Origin: Microbacterium sp. LCT-H2
GTDB lineage: Bacteria; Actinomycetota; Actinomycetes; Actinomycetales; Microbacteriaceae
NCBI RefSeq assembly: GCF_001866135.1
Contig: NZ_MODW01000002.1
Span: forward strand, 1-64,000
Reading direction: 5' to 3'
DNA length: 64,000 nucleotides
Numbering within the stretch: the first letter of the stretch is position 1; every line of letters begins with the position of its first letter. The notes under the pieces were generated by a model. That model did no database searches. It saw nothing but the letters and a program-made list of their open reading frames with translations, and had not been told where the DNA came from. This document shows positions 40,136-50,608 of the stretch, one piece after another. A program made the position numbers and the translations under genes.

Positions 40136-43100
40136 GTGACTGTTCCGGGGATTCTGCGCGCCTTGGAAGAGGCGTCTCTGTATCGTGACGCTCTCGCCTG
40201 GGCGCACACCGACGCCGACCTCGGCCTGGTCGACGGGCTCGACGCGCCCGTGCTCGCCGGCCTGCTCGCCCAACGCGCGGCGGCCGGCCACCCGGCGGCG
40301 CTGCTGGCCGTCGTGCCAACGGGGCGCCGGGCGGAATCGGTGGCGCAGGCCCTGGAGACGTACGTCCCGGACGCCGAGGTGCTCACCTTCCCCGCCTGGG
40401 AGACGCTGCCGCACGAGCGCCTCAGCCCGAGTCCGGACACGGTCGGCCTGCGACTGCAGACCCTGCGGCGCGTCGCCGAATGGTCCGGGGAGCGCCCTCT
40501 CGTGGTGGTGGCCTCCGTGCGCGCCGCGCTCCAGCCCATCGCTGGGAACCTCGGCGACATCGTGCCGCTGGAGCTGACGGTGGGCAGCCGCGGCAACGAG
40601 CTCGACCACGTCGCCGAGCAGCTCGTCGAACGGGCCTACTCCCGCGTCGACATGGTGTCGCGACGAGGCGAGTTCGCGGTCCGCGGCGGCATCCTCGACG
40701 TCTTCCCTCCCACGTCGGAGCACCCGTACCGCGTGGAGTTCTTCGGAGACGAGATCGATCAGATCCGCGCGTTCTCCGTGGCGGACCAGCGCTCGCTCCC
40801 CGGCGACGTGCCGCGCGTCGACCTCCCGCCCAGCCGCGAGCTCCTGCTCACGGCCGAGGTGCGGGAGCGCGCCAGGGCGTTGATCGGGGGCTTCCCCGCC
40901 ATCAGCGGCATGCTCGAGAAGATGGCCGAGGGCATCCCGGTCGAGGGCATGGAGTCGCTGCTGCCCGCGGTCGCCGGCCCGCTCAAGTCGCTCGTCGAGT
41001 ACCTGCCCGAGGGCACGGCGACCGCCGTCATCGACCCGGAGCGCTCGACCGCCCGCGCCCTCACCCTCGGCGAGACGAACCGCGAGTTCCTCGACGCCGC
41101 CTGGAGCGCGGCGACCTCTGGGGCCTCGGCCCCCATCGACCTCGGCGCCGGCGACTTCCTCACCATCGCCGACCTGCGCGAGGTCGTCCGCGACCGCGGC
41201 GGCGTGTGGTGGCGCCTGAGCCCGTTCGGGATCGGCGACGCGACCGTGGAGAGCGTCGAGGCGGCCACCGTCATCCCCTCCTTCCACGGCAACGTCGACG
41301 GCGCGATCGCCTTCGTCGACGCGAAGGTCGCCGAGGGCTGGAGGGTGGTCGTGCTCGCGACCGGACACGGCCTCGTCGACCGCGCCCGCGACGTGCTGTC
41401 CGACCGCGGCATCGCGGCCCGGGTCGTCGAGACCATCGCGGACGCGCCGGACGCGGGGGTCGCGACCCTCACCGTCGGCGGCGTCGAGGCCGGCTTCCAG
41501 GTGCCGGAGGCGAAGCTCGCCGTCCTCACCGACAACGAGTTCTACGGCCGCACGATCGGCGGCGACCAGCGCGTCGTCAAGAAGCTCGCCTCCCGGCGGA
41601 AGAACGTCGTCGACCCGCTGCAGCTCAAGCAGGGCGACTTCGTCGTGCATGCGACGCACGGCATCGGCCGGTTCGTCGAGATGACCCAGCGCGAGGTCTC
41701 CACCGGCGGCCGCAACGCCGCGAAGTCCGTCCGCGACTACCTCGTGCTGGAGTATGCGCCGTCGAAGCGCGGCTACCCCGGGGACAAGCTGTACGTGCCC
41801 ACCGACCAGCTCGACCTCCTGTCGAAGTACGTCGGCGGCGAGGCCCCGACCCTGTCGAAGATGGGCGGCAGCGACTGGGCGCAGGCCAAGGGCAAGGCGC
41901 GCAAGGCGGTCCGCGACATCGCCGTCGAGCTCGTCAAGCTCTACTCCGCCCGGATGAGCGCGAAGGGGTACGCCTTCGGCCCGGACACCCCCTGGCAGCG
42001 TGAGCTGGAGGAGGCGTTCCCGTTCGCGGAGACGCAGGACCAGCTGCAGACCATCGACGAGATCAAGGCCGACATGGAGCGGCCGATCCCGATGGACCGG
42101 CTGCTCTCCGGCGACGTCGGCTTCGGCAAGACCGAGGTCGCCGTCCGCGCGGCGTTCAAGGCCATCCAGGACGGCAAGCAGGTGGCGATGCTCGTGCCGA
42201 CGACCCTGCTCGTCAAGCAGCACCTCGAGACGTTCACCGAGCGCTTCGCCGGGTTCCCGGTCAAGGTGCGGCCGCTGTCGCGGTTTCAGACCGACAAGGA
42301 GGCGCGGCTCACGCTGCAGGGCCTCCTCGACGGCTCGGTGGACATGGTGATCGGCACGCACCGCATCCTCACGGACCAGGTGCTGTTCAAGGACCTCGGC
42401 CTCATGATCATCGACGAGGAGCAGCGCTTCGGGGTCGAGCACAAGGACGCGCTGAAGAAGATGAAGACCAACGTCGACATCCTCGCCATGAGCGCCACCC
42501 CGATCCCGCGCACCCTGGAGATGGCGGTCACCGGCATCCGCGAGATGTCGACGCTCGCCACGCCCCCGGAGGACCGGCACCCGATCCTCTCGTTCGTCGG
42601 ACCCCGCAGCGACAAGCAGATCGCCGCCGCCATCCGTCGCGAGATCCTCCGCGAGGGGCAGGTCTTCTTCGTGCACAACCGCGTGCAGTCGATCCAGCGG
42701 GTCGCGGCCGAGCTCGCCGAGCTGGTCCCCGAGGCGCGGATCGCCGTGGCGCACGGCCAGATGGGGGAGCACGCGCTGGAGCAGGTCGTCGACGACTTCT
42801 GGGAGCGCAAGTTCGACGTCCTGGTCTCGACCACGATCATCGAGACCGGCCTCGACATCTCCAACGCGAACACGATCATCATCGACCGCGCCGACAAGTA
42901 CGGCCTCAGCCAGCTCCACCAGCTCCGCGGACGCGTGGGCCGCGGACGCGAGCGCGCCTACGCGTACTTCCTCTACGACGACATGAAGCCGCTGAGCGAG
43001 ACCGCGGCCGACCGGCTGCAGACCATCGCGGTCAACAACGACCTCGGTTCCGGTATGCAGGTCGCCCTCAAGGACCTCGAGCTGCGCGGTGCCGGAAACC

Positions 43101-43702
43101 TCCTCGGCGCTGAACAGGCCGGGCACATCGCCGGGGTCGGCTTCGACCTGTATCTGCGCATGATCGGCGAGGCCGTCGCGACCTTCCGCGGCGAGGAGGT
43201 CGAGACCGGGCAGGAGCTCCGGCTCGAGCTGCCGCTCGACGCCCGCATCCCCGAGGACTACATCGACAGCGAGCGCCTCCGGCTCGAGGCCTACCAGAAG
43301 CTCTCCGCCGCCTCGGCCGCGACCGCGAAGGACGACGCCATCGACCTCGTGGTGGAGGAGCTCGTCGACCGGTACGGCACGCCGCCGGAGGAGGTCACCG
43401 GACTCGTTTCGATCGCGCGACTGCGGCGCCGGGCGGCCAGGGCCGGGCTCACCGACGTCGTGGCCATGGGGTCGAACCTGCGCCTCGCGCCCGCCCGCCT
43501 CGAGGACTCGATCAAGGTCCGGCTGCAGCGGCTGTATCCGAAGGCGAAGCTCGTCTCCGGCGGGGAGGCTCTCGTCGTGCCGATGCCCACGGTGCCCACG
43601 GCGGTCGGCGTGGGCGTGGAGCCGCTGCCCGACGCGGAGCTGCTCGCCTGGGTCGACCAGCTGTTCACCGCCATCTTCCCCGAGCCCGCCAAGCCCGAAT
43701 GA
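40136..43702 (+). CDS. mfd: transcription-repair coupling factor
   Basis: An 1188-residue Mfd of normal length. It removes RNA polymerase stalled at lesions and recruits UvrA. Order: UvrB-like module (residues ~1-350), RNA-polymerase interaction domain (~480-560, DFVVHATHGIGRFVEM), SF2 translocase with Walker A SGDVGFGKTEVA (~660) and DEEQ box (~760), then the C-terminal UvrA-masking domain. GTG at 40136 lies six bases after TAGGCT (40124-40129) and has no ribosome site, so it is leaderless. Confidence 0.97.
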   Translation: MTVPGILRALEEASLYRDALAWAHTDADLGLVDGLDAPVLAGLLAQRAAAGHPAALLAVVPTGRRAESVAQALETYVPDAEVLTFPAWETLPHERLSPSPDTVGLRLQTLRRVAEWSGERPLVVVASVRAALQPIAGNLGDIVPLELTVGSRGNELDHVAEQLVERAYSRVDMVSRRGEFAVRGGILDVFPPTSEHPYRVEFFGDEIDQIRAFSVADQRSLPGDVPRVDLPPSRELLLTAEVRERARALIGGFPAISGMLEKMAEGIPVEGMESLLPAVAGPLKSLVEYLPEGTATAVIDPERSTARALTLGETNREFLDAAWSAATSGASAPIDLGAGDFLTIADLREVVRDRGGVWWRLSPFGIGDATVESVEAATVIPSFHGNVDGAIAFVDAKVAEGWRVVVLATGHGLVDRARDVLSDRGIAARVVETIADAPDAGVATLTVGGVEAGFQVPEAKLAVLTDNEFYGRTIGGDQRVVKKLASRRKNVVDPLQLKQGDFVVHATHGIGRFVEMTQREVSTGGRNAAKSVRDYLVLEYAPSKRGYPGDKLYVPTDQLDLLSKYVGGEAPTLSKMGGSDWAQAKGKARKAVRDIAVELVKLYSARMSAKGYAFGPDTPWQRELEEAFPFAETQDQLQTIDEIKADMERPIPMDRLLSGDVGFGKTEVAVRAAFKAIQDGKQVAMLVPTTLLVKQHLETFTERFAGFPVKVRPLSRFQTDKEARLTLQGLLDGSVDMVIGTHRILTDQVLFKDLGLMIIDEEQRFGVEHKDALKKMKTNVDILAMSATPIPRTLEMAVTGIREMSTLATPPEDRHPILSFVGPRSDKQIAAAIRREILREGQVFFVHNRVQSIQRVAAELAELVPEARIAVAHGQMGEHALEQVVDDFWERKFDVLVSTTIIETGLDISNANTIIIDRADKYGLSQLHQLRGRVGRGRERAYAYFLYDDMKPLSETAADRLQTIAVNNDLGSGMQVALKDLELRGAGNLLGAEQAGHIAGVGFDLYLRMIGEAVATFRGEEVETGQELRLELPLDARIPEDYIDSERLRLEAYQKLSAASAATAKDDAIDLVVEELVDRYGTPPEEVTGLVSIARLRRRAARAGLTDVVAMGSNLRLAPARLEDSIKVRLQRLYPKAKLVSGGEALVVPMPTVPTAVGVGVEPLPDAELLAWVDQLFTAIFPEPAKPE

Positions 43703-43763
43703 CCCGGTGGTGATGATCTCCGAAGTCGTGCACGCCGCAGACGCCGCGGGCTAGTCTGGCCGC

Positions 43764-44360
43764 ATGTTGTACGAGCACCTCGGGGCTCGCCCCCGCATCC
43801 ACGACACCGCCGTCGTCGCTCCCACCGCCGTCATCTCCGGCGACGTGGAGCTCGGACCGGGCTGCCAGGTGCTGCACGGCGCCGTGATCACCGCGGAGGG
43901 CGGCCCGATCACGCTCGGCGCGCACGTCATCGCGATGGAGAACGCGCTGATCCGGGCGACCGCGGCCAACGCCGTCCACATCGGGGCGCACACCCTCGTC
44001 GGGACACTGGCCAGCATCGCCGGGGCGACCGTGGGCGAAGAGGTGTTCTTCGCGTCCGGAGCCCGGGTCTTCAACGGGGCCCTCGTCGGGGACCGCTGCG
44101 AGGTGCGGGTCAACGCCATCGTGCATCGCCGGGCCGTGCTGCCCTCGGGGACGGTGGTGCCGATCGGGTGGGTCGCGGTCGGCGATCCGGTGCAGCTGCT
44201 CTCACCCGACCGGGACGCCGAGATCGCGGCCGCGCAGCCCGAGCTCGACTTCCCCGGACACGTCTTCGGCGTCGACCGGGACACTCCCGACCTCATGGTG
44301 CAGCTCACGGAGCGCTACGGCAGCTCCCTCGCACGGCACGCCGACGACCGCCAGGTCTGA
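43764..44360 (+). CDS. gamma carbonic anhydrase-like hexapeptide protein
   Basis: A 198-residue left-handed beta-helix protein of the gamma-CA/YrdA group. Isoleucine-patch repeats run from HDTAVVAPTAVISGDVELG to VGEEVFFASGARVFNGA. Metal-ligand His positions are only partly evident (VHIGAHT, VHRRAV), so catalytic activity is uncertain. Leaderless: ATG six bases after TAGTCT. Confidence 0.82.
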   Translation: MLYEHLGARPRIHDTAVVAPTAVISGDVELGPGCQVLHGAVITAEGGPITLGAHVIAMENALIRATAANAVHIGAHTLVGTLASIAGATVGEEVFFASGARVFNGALVGDRCEVRVNAIVHRRAVLPSGTVVPIGWVAVGDPVQLLSPDRDAEIAAAQPELDFPGHVFGVDRDTPDLMVQLTERYGSSLARHADDRQV

Positions 44361-44369
44361 CCCCCACCC

Positions 44370-44428
44370 TTCGAATCGCCCGAATGGTCCCATCTCGGCC
44401 GGATGTGGGACCATTCAGGCGATTCGAA
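44370..44428. terminator. long near-perfect inverted repeat, bidirectional terminator
   Basis: Arms of 23 bases (44370-44392 and 44406-44428) match at 22 positions around a 13-base loop. It starts with TTCGAATCGCC and lies between convergent genes. The stem is much longer than a typical terminator. Confidence 0.75.
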
Positions 44429-44432
44429 CGGG

Positions 44433-45887
<1,455 letters not shown>

Positions 45888-45935
45888 CTAGCGTCGGCGA
45901 CGAGGGCCTCCGCGCACACGGTGGAGCGGCCGGGG

Positions 45936-48641
45936 TCACCCGGTGTTCTGCAGGCCGGCGGCGACCCCGCTAACGGAGAGGAGGAGCAGGCGCTGCTGTT
46001 CGGCGTCGGCTCCCGAGCCCTCCGGCTGCTCCGGTGCCGACCGGAGCGCGCGGAGCGCCCGCAGCTGCAGGAGCGAGAGGGCGTCGACGTACGGGCTGCG
46101 CAGCTGCACGGCGCGCTGCAGCACGGGCTTGTTCTCCAGCAGGCCCTCGCCTCCGGTGAGACGGATGACCCAGCGCCGCGTGAGCGCGAGCTCGTCGAGC
46201 ACCAGGGCAGCGAGGTCGTCGCGGTCGCCGAGGGCGAGGTACTGCCGGGCGATGCGCTCGTCGGTCTTGGAGAGGCTCATCGCGACGTTGTCGACCATCG
46301 TGCGCAGCAGCGGCCACTCGCGGTAGGCCTCCGTGAGCAGTTCCTCGTCGCCGACGGCCTCGAGCGCGGTGCCGAGGCCGAACCAGCCGGCGAGGTTGAT
46401 GCGGGCCTGCGTCCAGGCGAACACCCAGGGGATGGCCCTGAGGTCTTCCAGCGACTCCACCGAGAGGCCGCGGCGGGCGGGACGCGAGCCGAGCGCGAGC
46501 AGGCCGATCTCCTCCATCGGGGTCACGGTGGCGAACCACGGGGCGAAGCCCTCGGCCTTGACGAGCGCGAAGAACCGCTCCCGGGAGGCGGCGTCCATGG
46601 TCGCGGCGACGTCGGCGTAGCGGGTGGCCGCGCGGCTCGTGCGCTCCTCGACCGTCGGGGAGGAGGCCAGCAGCGTCGCGGCGGCGACCTGGTCGATGTG
46701 TCGCATCGCGATCGCGGGCTCGCCGTAGCGGGCGAAGATGACCTCGCCCTGCTCGGTGAGCTTGAACCGACCGTCGACGGAGTGCGGGGGCTGCGCGAGG
46801 ATCGCGGAGTTGGCGGGGCCGCCGCCACGGCCGAGCGCACCGCCGCGGCCGTGGAAGAGGGTCAGCTCGATGCCGGACTCCTGCGCCCAGCGGGCGATCT
46901 TCTCCTGCGCCGTGTACAGCGCGAGGTTCGCGGCGACGGGCCCGACGTCCTTGGAGGAGTCGGAGTAGCCGAGCATGACCTCCAGTCGGTTGCCGGTCGC
47001 GGCCATCCGCTCGCGGAACTCCGGGAAGGTCACGGCCTCGGCGAGGATCCCCGGGGCGGCCTGGAGGTCGGCGAAGGTCTCGAACAGGGGCACGACGTCG
47101 AGCACCGGGGCGTCGTCGCCGAGCGCATGACGGGCCAGCTCGTACACGTTCGCGAGGTCGGAGGCCGCCTGCGTGAAGGAGACGACGTAGCGACCCGCGG
47201 CGCGGAGACCGCGGTCGCGCTGGATGTCCGCGATCGCGCGGAACACCTCCAGCACCTCCTCGGTCTGCGTGCTGATCGGACCGCCGGCCTCGAGCTCGGC
47301 CAGGGCCTTCGCGTGCACCTGGGAGTGCTGACGGACCTCGAGCTCCGTGAGGTGGAAGCCGTAGGTCTCGACCTGCCAGATCAGATGCTGCACGCCGCCG
47401 AATGCGTGGCGGCGGGCTCCGGCGGCGACGAGGGAGGACTGCACGGCGCGCAGCTCCGCGAGCAGCTCGTCCGGACCCGTGTAGCCCTCGTCGTCTCCTC
47501 GGCGCGTGGCCGCCACGCGGCGGGCCATGACGAGGACGACCCGGCGGTGCGGCTCGTCAGGGGAGCGGGCCGCGAGCTCGTCGGCGGCCGTCGGCTCCGT
47601 GGCGGCGAAACGCTCCCAGAGCGCGGTGACCTCGGCGCTGGGCGGCGTGTCGTCCGCGGCGAGCGTGAGGGTGCGGCCGATCCGGTCGAGCGCCCGCTCG
47701 AGGCCGCGGAGCACGTGGTCGGAGGCGATCTGCGACGCCTCGCGGGTGACCGCGGCGGTGACGAACGGGTTGCCGTCGCGGTCGCCGCCGACCCAGGAGC
47801 CGATCCGCACGAACGCCGGGACGACCGGGGCGCTGGCGCCGGACTCCTCGCCGCGGAGGGCGTCGTCGATCCGGCGGTAGACGTGGGGGACGGTGGTGAA
47901 CAGCGTCTCGTCGAAGACGCCCATGACGGTGCGGACCTCGTCGGTCGGGGAGGGCTTCTGCGCGCGCAGCGGCGCCGTGCGCCACAGGGTGTCGATCTCC
48001 TCGAGCATCCGGCGGCGCGCGCGGTGCTCCTCGGAGCCGCCTGCGCTGGCCGCGTCGTGCTGGGTGAGCAGCTCGGAGAGCCGGCGGATGCTCGACGAGA
48101 CCGCACGGCGGCGGGCCTCGGTCGGGTGGGCCGTGAAGACGGGGTGGAAGCGCAGGCCGTCCAGACGACGACGGGCCTCGTCGTCGCCGACCTCCTCGCG
48201 CAGCCGGGCGTACGCCCCTGCGACCGTGTCCGTCGCCTGGGCCCCTGAGCCTGTCGAAGGGGCCTGCCCCGCCCGTTCCCGCAGCACGCGCACGCGCTGG
48301 TGCTCCTCGGCGAGGTTCACGAGGTGGAAGTAGCAGGTGAACGCCCGGGCGACCTCGTCGGCGCGGGCGATCGTGAAGGAGTCGGCGATCGCCGCGGCGC
48401 GGTCGAACGCGTCGGAGCTGTGGTCCTCGTAGGCCTGGATGGTCGCGAGGCGCAGGCGCTCGACGTCCTCGAAGAGGTCGTCGCCGCCGGCTTCGCGGAG
48501 CACCTGGCCGAGGAGCTGGCCCAGCATCCGCACGTCGGAGCGCATGGCATCGGGGATGCCGCGACCGGCTTCGAAACGACCGATCACGCGGATGGCCTCG
48601 GTGGGCGTCGGCTCGGAGAAAGCGGGGGAATCGGGGGTCAC
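45936..48641 (-). CDS. ppc: phosphoenolpyruvate carboxylase with in-frame insertion
   Basis: A 901-residue PEPC, which carboxylates PEP to oxaloacetate to refill the TCA cycle. Active-site blocks FTAHPTEARRR, GYSDSSKDVGP and the mobile loop FHGRGGALGRGGGP are present, and it ends in the typical QNTG. Residues ~125-137 (GQAPSTGSGAQAT) are extra and are encoded by the repeat CCCTGAGCCTGTCGAAGGG, also found in ribE. GTG at 48641 is six bases after TACTCT on the minus strand, so leaderless; an upstream extension of the frame is not coding. Confidence 0.95.
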   Translation of the reverse strand: MTPDSPAFSEPTPTEAIRVIGRFEAGRGIPDAMRSDVRMLGQLLGQVLREAGGDDLFEDVERLRLATIQAYEDHSSDAFDRAAAIADSFTIARADEVARAFTCYFHLVNLAEEHQRVRVLRERAGQAPSTGSGAQATDTVAGAYARLREEVGDDEARRRLDGLRFHPVFTAHPTEARRRAVSSSIRRLSELLTQHDAASAGGSEEHRARRRMLEEIDTLWRTAPLRAQKPSPTDEVRTVMGVFDETLFTTVPHVYRRIDDALRGEESGASAPVVPAFVRIGSWVGGDRDGNPFVTAAVTREASQIASDHVLRGLERALDRIGRTLTLAADDTPPSAEVTALWERFAATEPTAADELAARSPDEPHRRVVLVMARRVAATRRGDDEGYTGPDELLAELRAVQSSLVAAGARRHAFGGVQHLIWQVETYGFHLTELEVRQHSQVHAKALAELEAGGPISTQTEEVLEVFRAIADIQRDRGLRAAGRYVVSFTQAASDLANVYELARHALGDDAPVLDVVPLFETFADLQAAPGILAEAVTFPEFRERMAATGNRLEVMLGYSDSSKDVGPVAANLALYTAQEKIARWAQESGIELTLFHGRGGALGRGGGPANSAILAQPPHSVDGRFKLTEQGEVIFARYGEPAIAMRHIDQVAAATLLASSPTVEERTSRAATRYADVAATMDAASRERFFALVKAEGFAPWFATVTPMEEIGLLALGSRPARRGLSVESLEDLRAIPWVFAWTQARINLAGWFGLGTALEAVGDEELLTEAYREWPLLRTMVDNVAMSLSKTDERIARQYLALGDRDDLAALVLDELALTRRWVIRLTGGEGLLENKPVLQRAVQLRSPYVDALSLLQLRALRALRSAPEQPEGSGADAEQQRLLLLSVSGVAAGLQNTG
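48243..48261. repeat. short dispersed repeat inside ppc
   Basis: CCCTGAGCCTGTCGAAGGG, identical to the copy in ribE at 36700-36718 and read in the same frame (PSTGSG). Confidence 0.85.
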
Positions 48642-48719
48642 CCTCCGAGAGTAGCCGGGTGGATCGGGGTGTCCCGCACGCATGACGACCGTGTGACATC
48701 CCGGCCTACGATGGACGGG

Positions 48720-49886
48720 ATGCGCATCACAGCGAACCCCCTCCGCGGGCAGCAGTTCCCCGCCGTCCTCCTGCTCGTGGCCGCCGGTCTCGGCCTCCTC
48801 TTCGCGAACCTGCCCACGCACGACGCGATCGCCGGACTGCTGGAGACGCATCTCGCGGTCCCGGGGACGGCGCTGGACCTCTCGATCGCGCACTGGGTGT
48901 CGGACGGCCTGCTCGCGATCTTCTTCCTCGTCGTGGCGATCGAGCTGCGGCACGAGCTCACCCACGGCGAGCTCGACTCCCCGCGGAAGGCCGTGCAGCC
49001 GGCCATCGCGGCGACCGGCGGCGTGCTCGTGCCGATCCTCGTGTACCTGCTGATCGCGGGAGGGGCGGAGACGGCGTCCGGCTGGCCGATCCCGACCGCC
49101 ACCGACATCGCCTTCGCGCTCGGCGTGCTGGCGATGTTCGGACGAGGACTCCCGTCCCGGGTGCGGGTGTTCCTGCTGGCCCTCGCGATCCTCGACGACA
49201 TCATCGGCATCATCTTCATCGCGGTGCTCTTCGCGCACGACGTGCAGTGGCTCCTGTTCGGGTTCGCGATCGTCGGGGTGGCAGTGTTCTGGCTGCTGAG
49301 CCGCCTGCTGCACGCCACCGGACACACGCTCGTCGCGGTCGCGATGGCCGTCGTCGGCGTCGTCACGTGGGGCCTCGTCGCCTCGTCCGGCATCCACGCG
49401 ACCATCGCCGGCGTGATGCTCGGCCTCGTCATGGCGCCGATACCCGCCGGACGCACCCGGCATGCGCTGGAGCCGACCGTGAACGGCGCGATCCTGCCGC
49501 TCTTCGCCTTCGTGGCAGCCTTCGTCGTCATCCCCGCCGTCTCGCCGACGGCCCTCTCCCCGGCGTTCTGGGCGATCGTGGTGGCCCTGCCGGTGGGGAA
49601 GATCGTCGGCATCTCCCTGTTCGGCTGGCTCGCCATGCGCATCCGTCCGAAGGGGGCCGACCCGGCCCTGCCCTTCGCGGACCTCCTCGCCGCCGGCGCC
49701 CTGGGCGGCATCGGATTCACCGTCTCGCTCCTGCTCGCCAACCTCGCTTTCGAGGGCGACGCGGTCATCCGCGACCAGGCGATCCTCGGCGTCCTCGTGG
49801 GCTCGCTCCTCGCACTGATCCTCTCCGGCATCGTCGTCACCCTGCGCGCCCGGTGGTACCGTCGCGCTGCGCCCATCCCCGCCTGA
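48720..49886 (+). CDS. nhaA: Na+/H+ antiporter NhaA
   Basis: A 388-residue antiporter with about 12 membrane segments. LALAILDDIIGIIFIA contains the Asp pair that binds Na+ or H+, PTATDIAFALGVLA is the discontinuous helix region, and GGIGFTVSLLLANLAF is near the end. It contributes to pH and sodium homeostasis. ATG is seven bases after TACGAT. Divergent from ppc and followed 19 bases later by mazG. Confidence 0.94.
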   Translation: MRITANPLRGQQFPAVLLLVAAGLGLLFANLPTHDAIAGLLETHLAVPGTALDLSIAHWVSDGLLAIFFLVVAIELRHELTHGELDSPRKAVQPAIAATGGVLVPILVYLLIAGGAETASGWPIPTATDIAFALGVLAMFGRGLPSRVRVFLLALAILDDIIGIIFIAVLFAHDVQWLLFGFAIVGVAVFWLLSRLLHATGHTLVAVAMAVVGVVTWGLVASSGIHATIAGVMLGLVMAPIPAGRTRHALEPTVNGAILPLFAFVAAFVVIPAVSPTALSPAFWAIVVALPVGKIVGISLFGWLAMRIRPKGADPALPFADLLAAGALGGIGFTVSLLLANLAFEGDAVIRDQAILGVLVGSLLALILSGIVVTLRARWYRRAAPIPA

Positions 49887-49905
49887 GCCGGAGTCCGGAG
49901 GAAGC

Positions 49906-50568
49906 ATGACCAGCGATCACCAGCGCCCCGAGGACATCGACGATCCGCTGCGCGCGGCCGCGGAGACCATGCGTGCGGTGCGGGAGCGGTGCGTGTGGTC
50001 GCAACGCATCACTCACCGTGATCTCGTGCCGTACCTCGTCGAGGAGTCGCACGAGGTGATCGACGCGGTCGAGGACGGCTCGCGCGCCGACCTCCGCGAG
50101 GAGCTGGGCGATCTGCTGTGGCAGGTGCTGTTCCATGCCGCCATCGCGGCGCAGGATCCGGACGACCCGTTCGACATCGACGACGTCGCCCGCACGCTCA
50201 CCGAGAAGATGGTGCGGCGGCATCCGCACGTGTTCGGCGACGAGGTCGCGGAGACGCCGGAGGAGGTGCTCGTGCACTGGAACGCGGCGAAGGCGGCGGA
50301 GAAGCGCACCCGCCGCAGCGTGCTCGACGGGATCCCGCGCGCGATGCCCGCCCTCGCGCGTGCGCAGAAGATGTCGGGTCGTGCCGCCGGTGTCGGCGTG
50401 GCGCCCGCGCAGCCGTCCGCGATGCGCCCGTCCTCCGAGGAGGAGCTCGGCGATGCCCTCCTCGCCCTCGTGGACACCGCCCGGGCCGAGGGCTGGGACG
50501 CGGAGCGCGCCCTCCGGGAACGGCTGACGCGCCTGGAGGACGAGGTCCGCGCCGCCGAGGCCGGTTGA
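49906..50568 (+). CDS. mazG: nucleoside triphosphate pyrophosphohydrolase MazG
   Basis: A 220-residue protein with one MazG domain: LVEESHEVIDAVEDG and REELGDLLWQVLFHA are the paired EExxE/ExxD metal helices. A second, weaker EELGDALLALV block lies near residue 180, as in E. coli MazG, which has two repeats. It hydrolyses NTPs to NMPs, cleaning damaged nucleotides. AGGAAG precedes ATG; probably co-transcribed with nhaA. Confidence 0.9.
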   Translation: MTSDHQRPEDIDDPLRAAAETMRAVRERCVWSQRITHRDLVPYLVEESHEVIDAVEDGSRADLREELGDLLWQVLFHAAIAAQDPDDPFDIDDVARTLTEKMVRRHPHVFGDEVAETPEEVLVHWNAAKAAEKRTRRSVLDGIPRAMPALARAQKMSGRAAGVGVAPAQPSAMRPSSEEELGDALLALVDTARAEGWDAERALRERLTRLEDEVRAAEAG

Positions 50569-50608
50569 CCCGACACGGGCACCGCCGCCGACCTGGGAAG
50601 ATGGACGG

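Noticed and set aside
39410-43126. Minus-strand open frame of 1238 codons opposite mfd
   Set aside because: Antisense shadow of mfd; low-complexity composition and no family motif.
48642-49907. N-terminal extension of the ppc frame opposite nhaA
   Set aside because: The extension is antisense to nhaA and mazG and lacks PEPC similarity; a promoter-like TACTCT lies six bases before the GTG at 48641.
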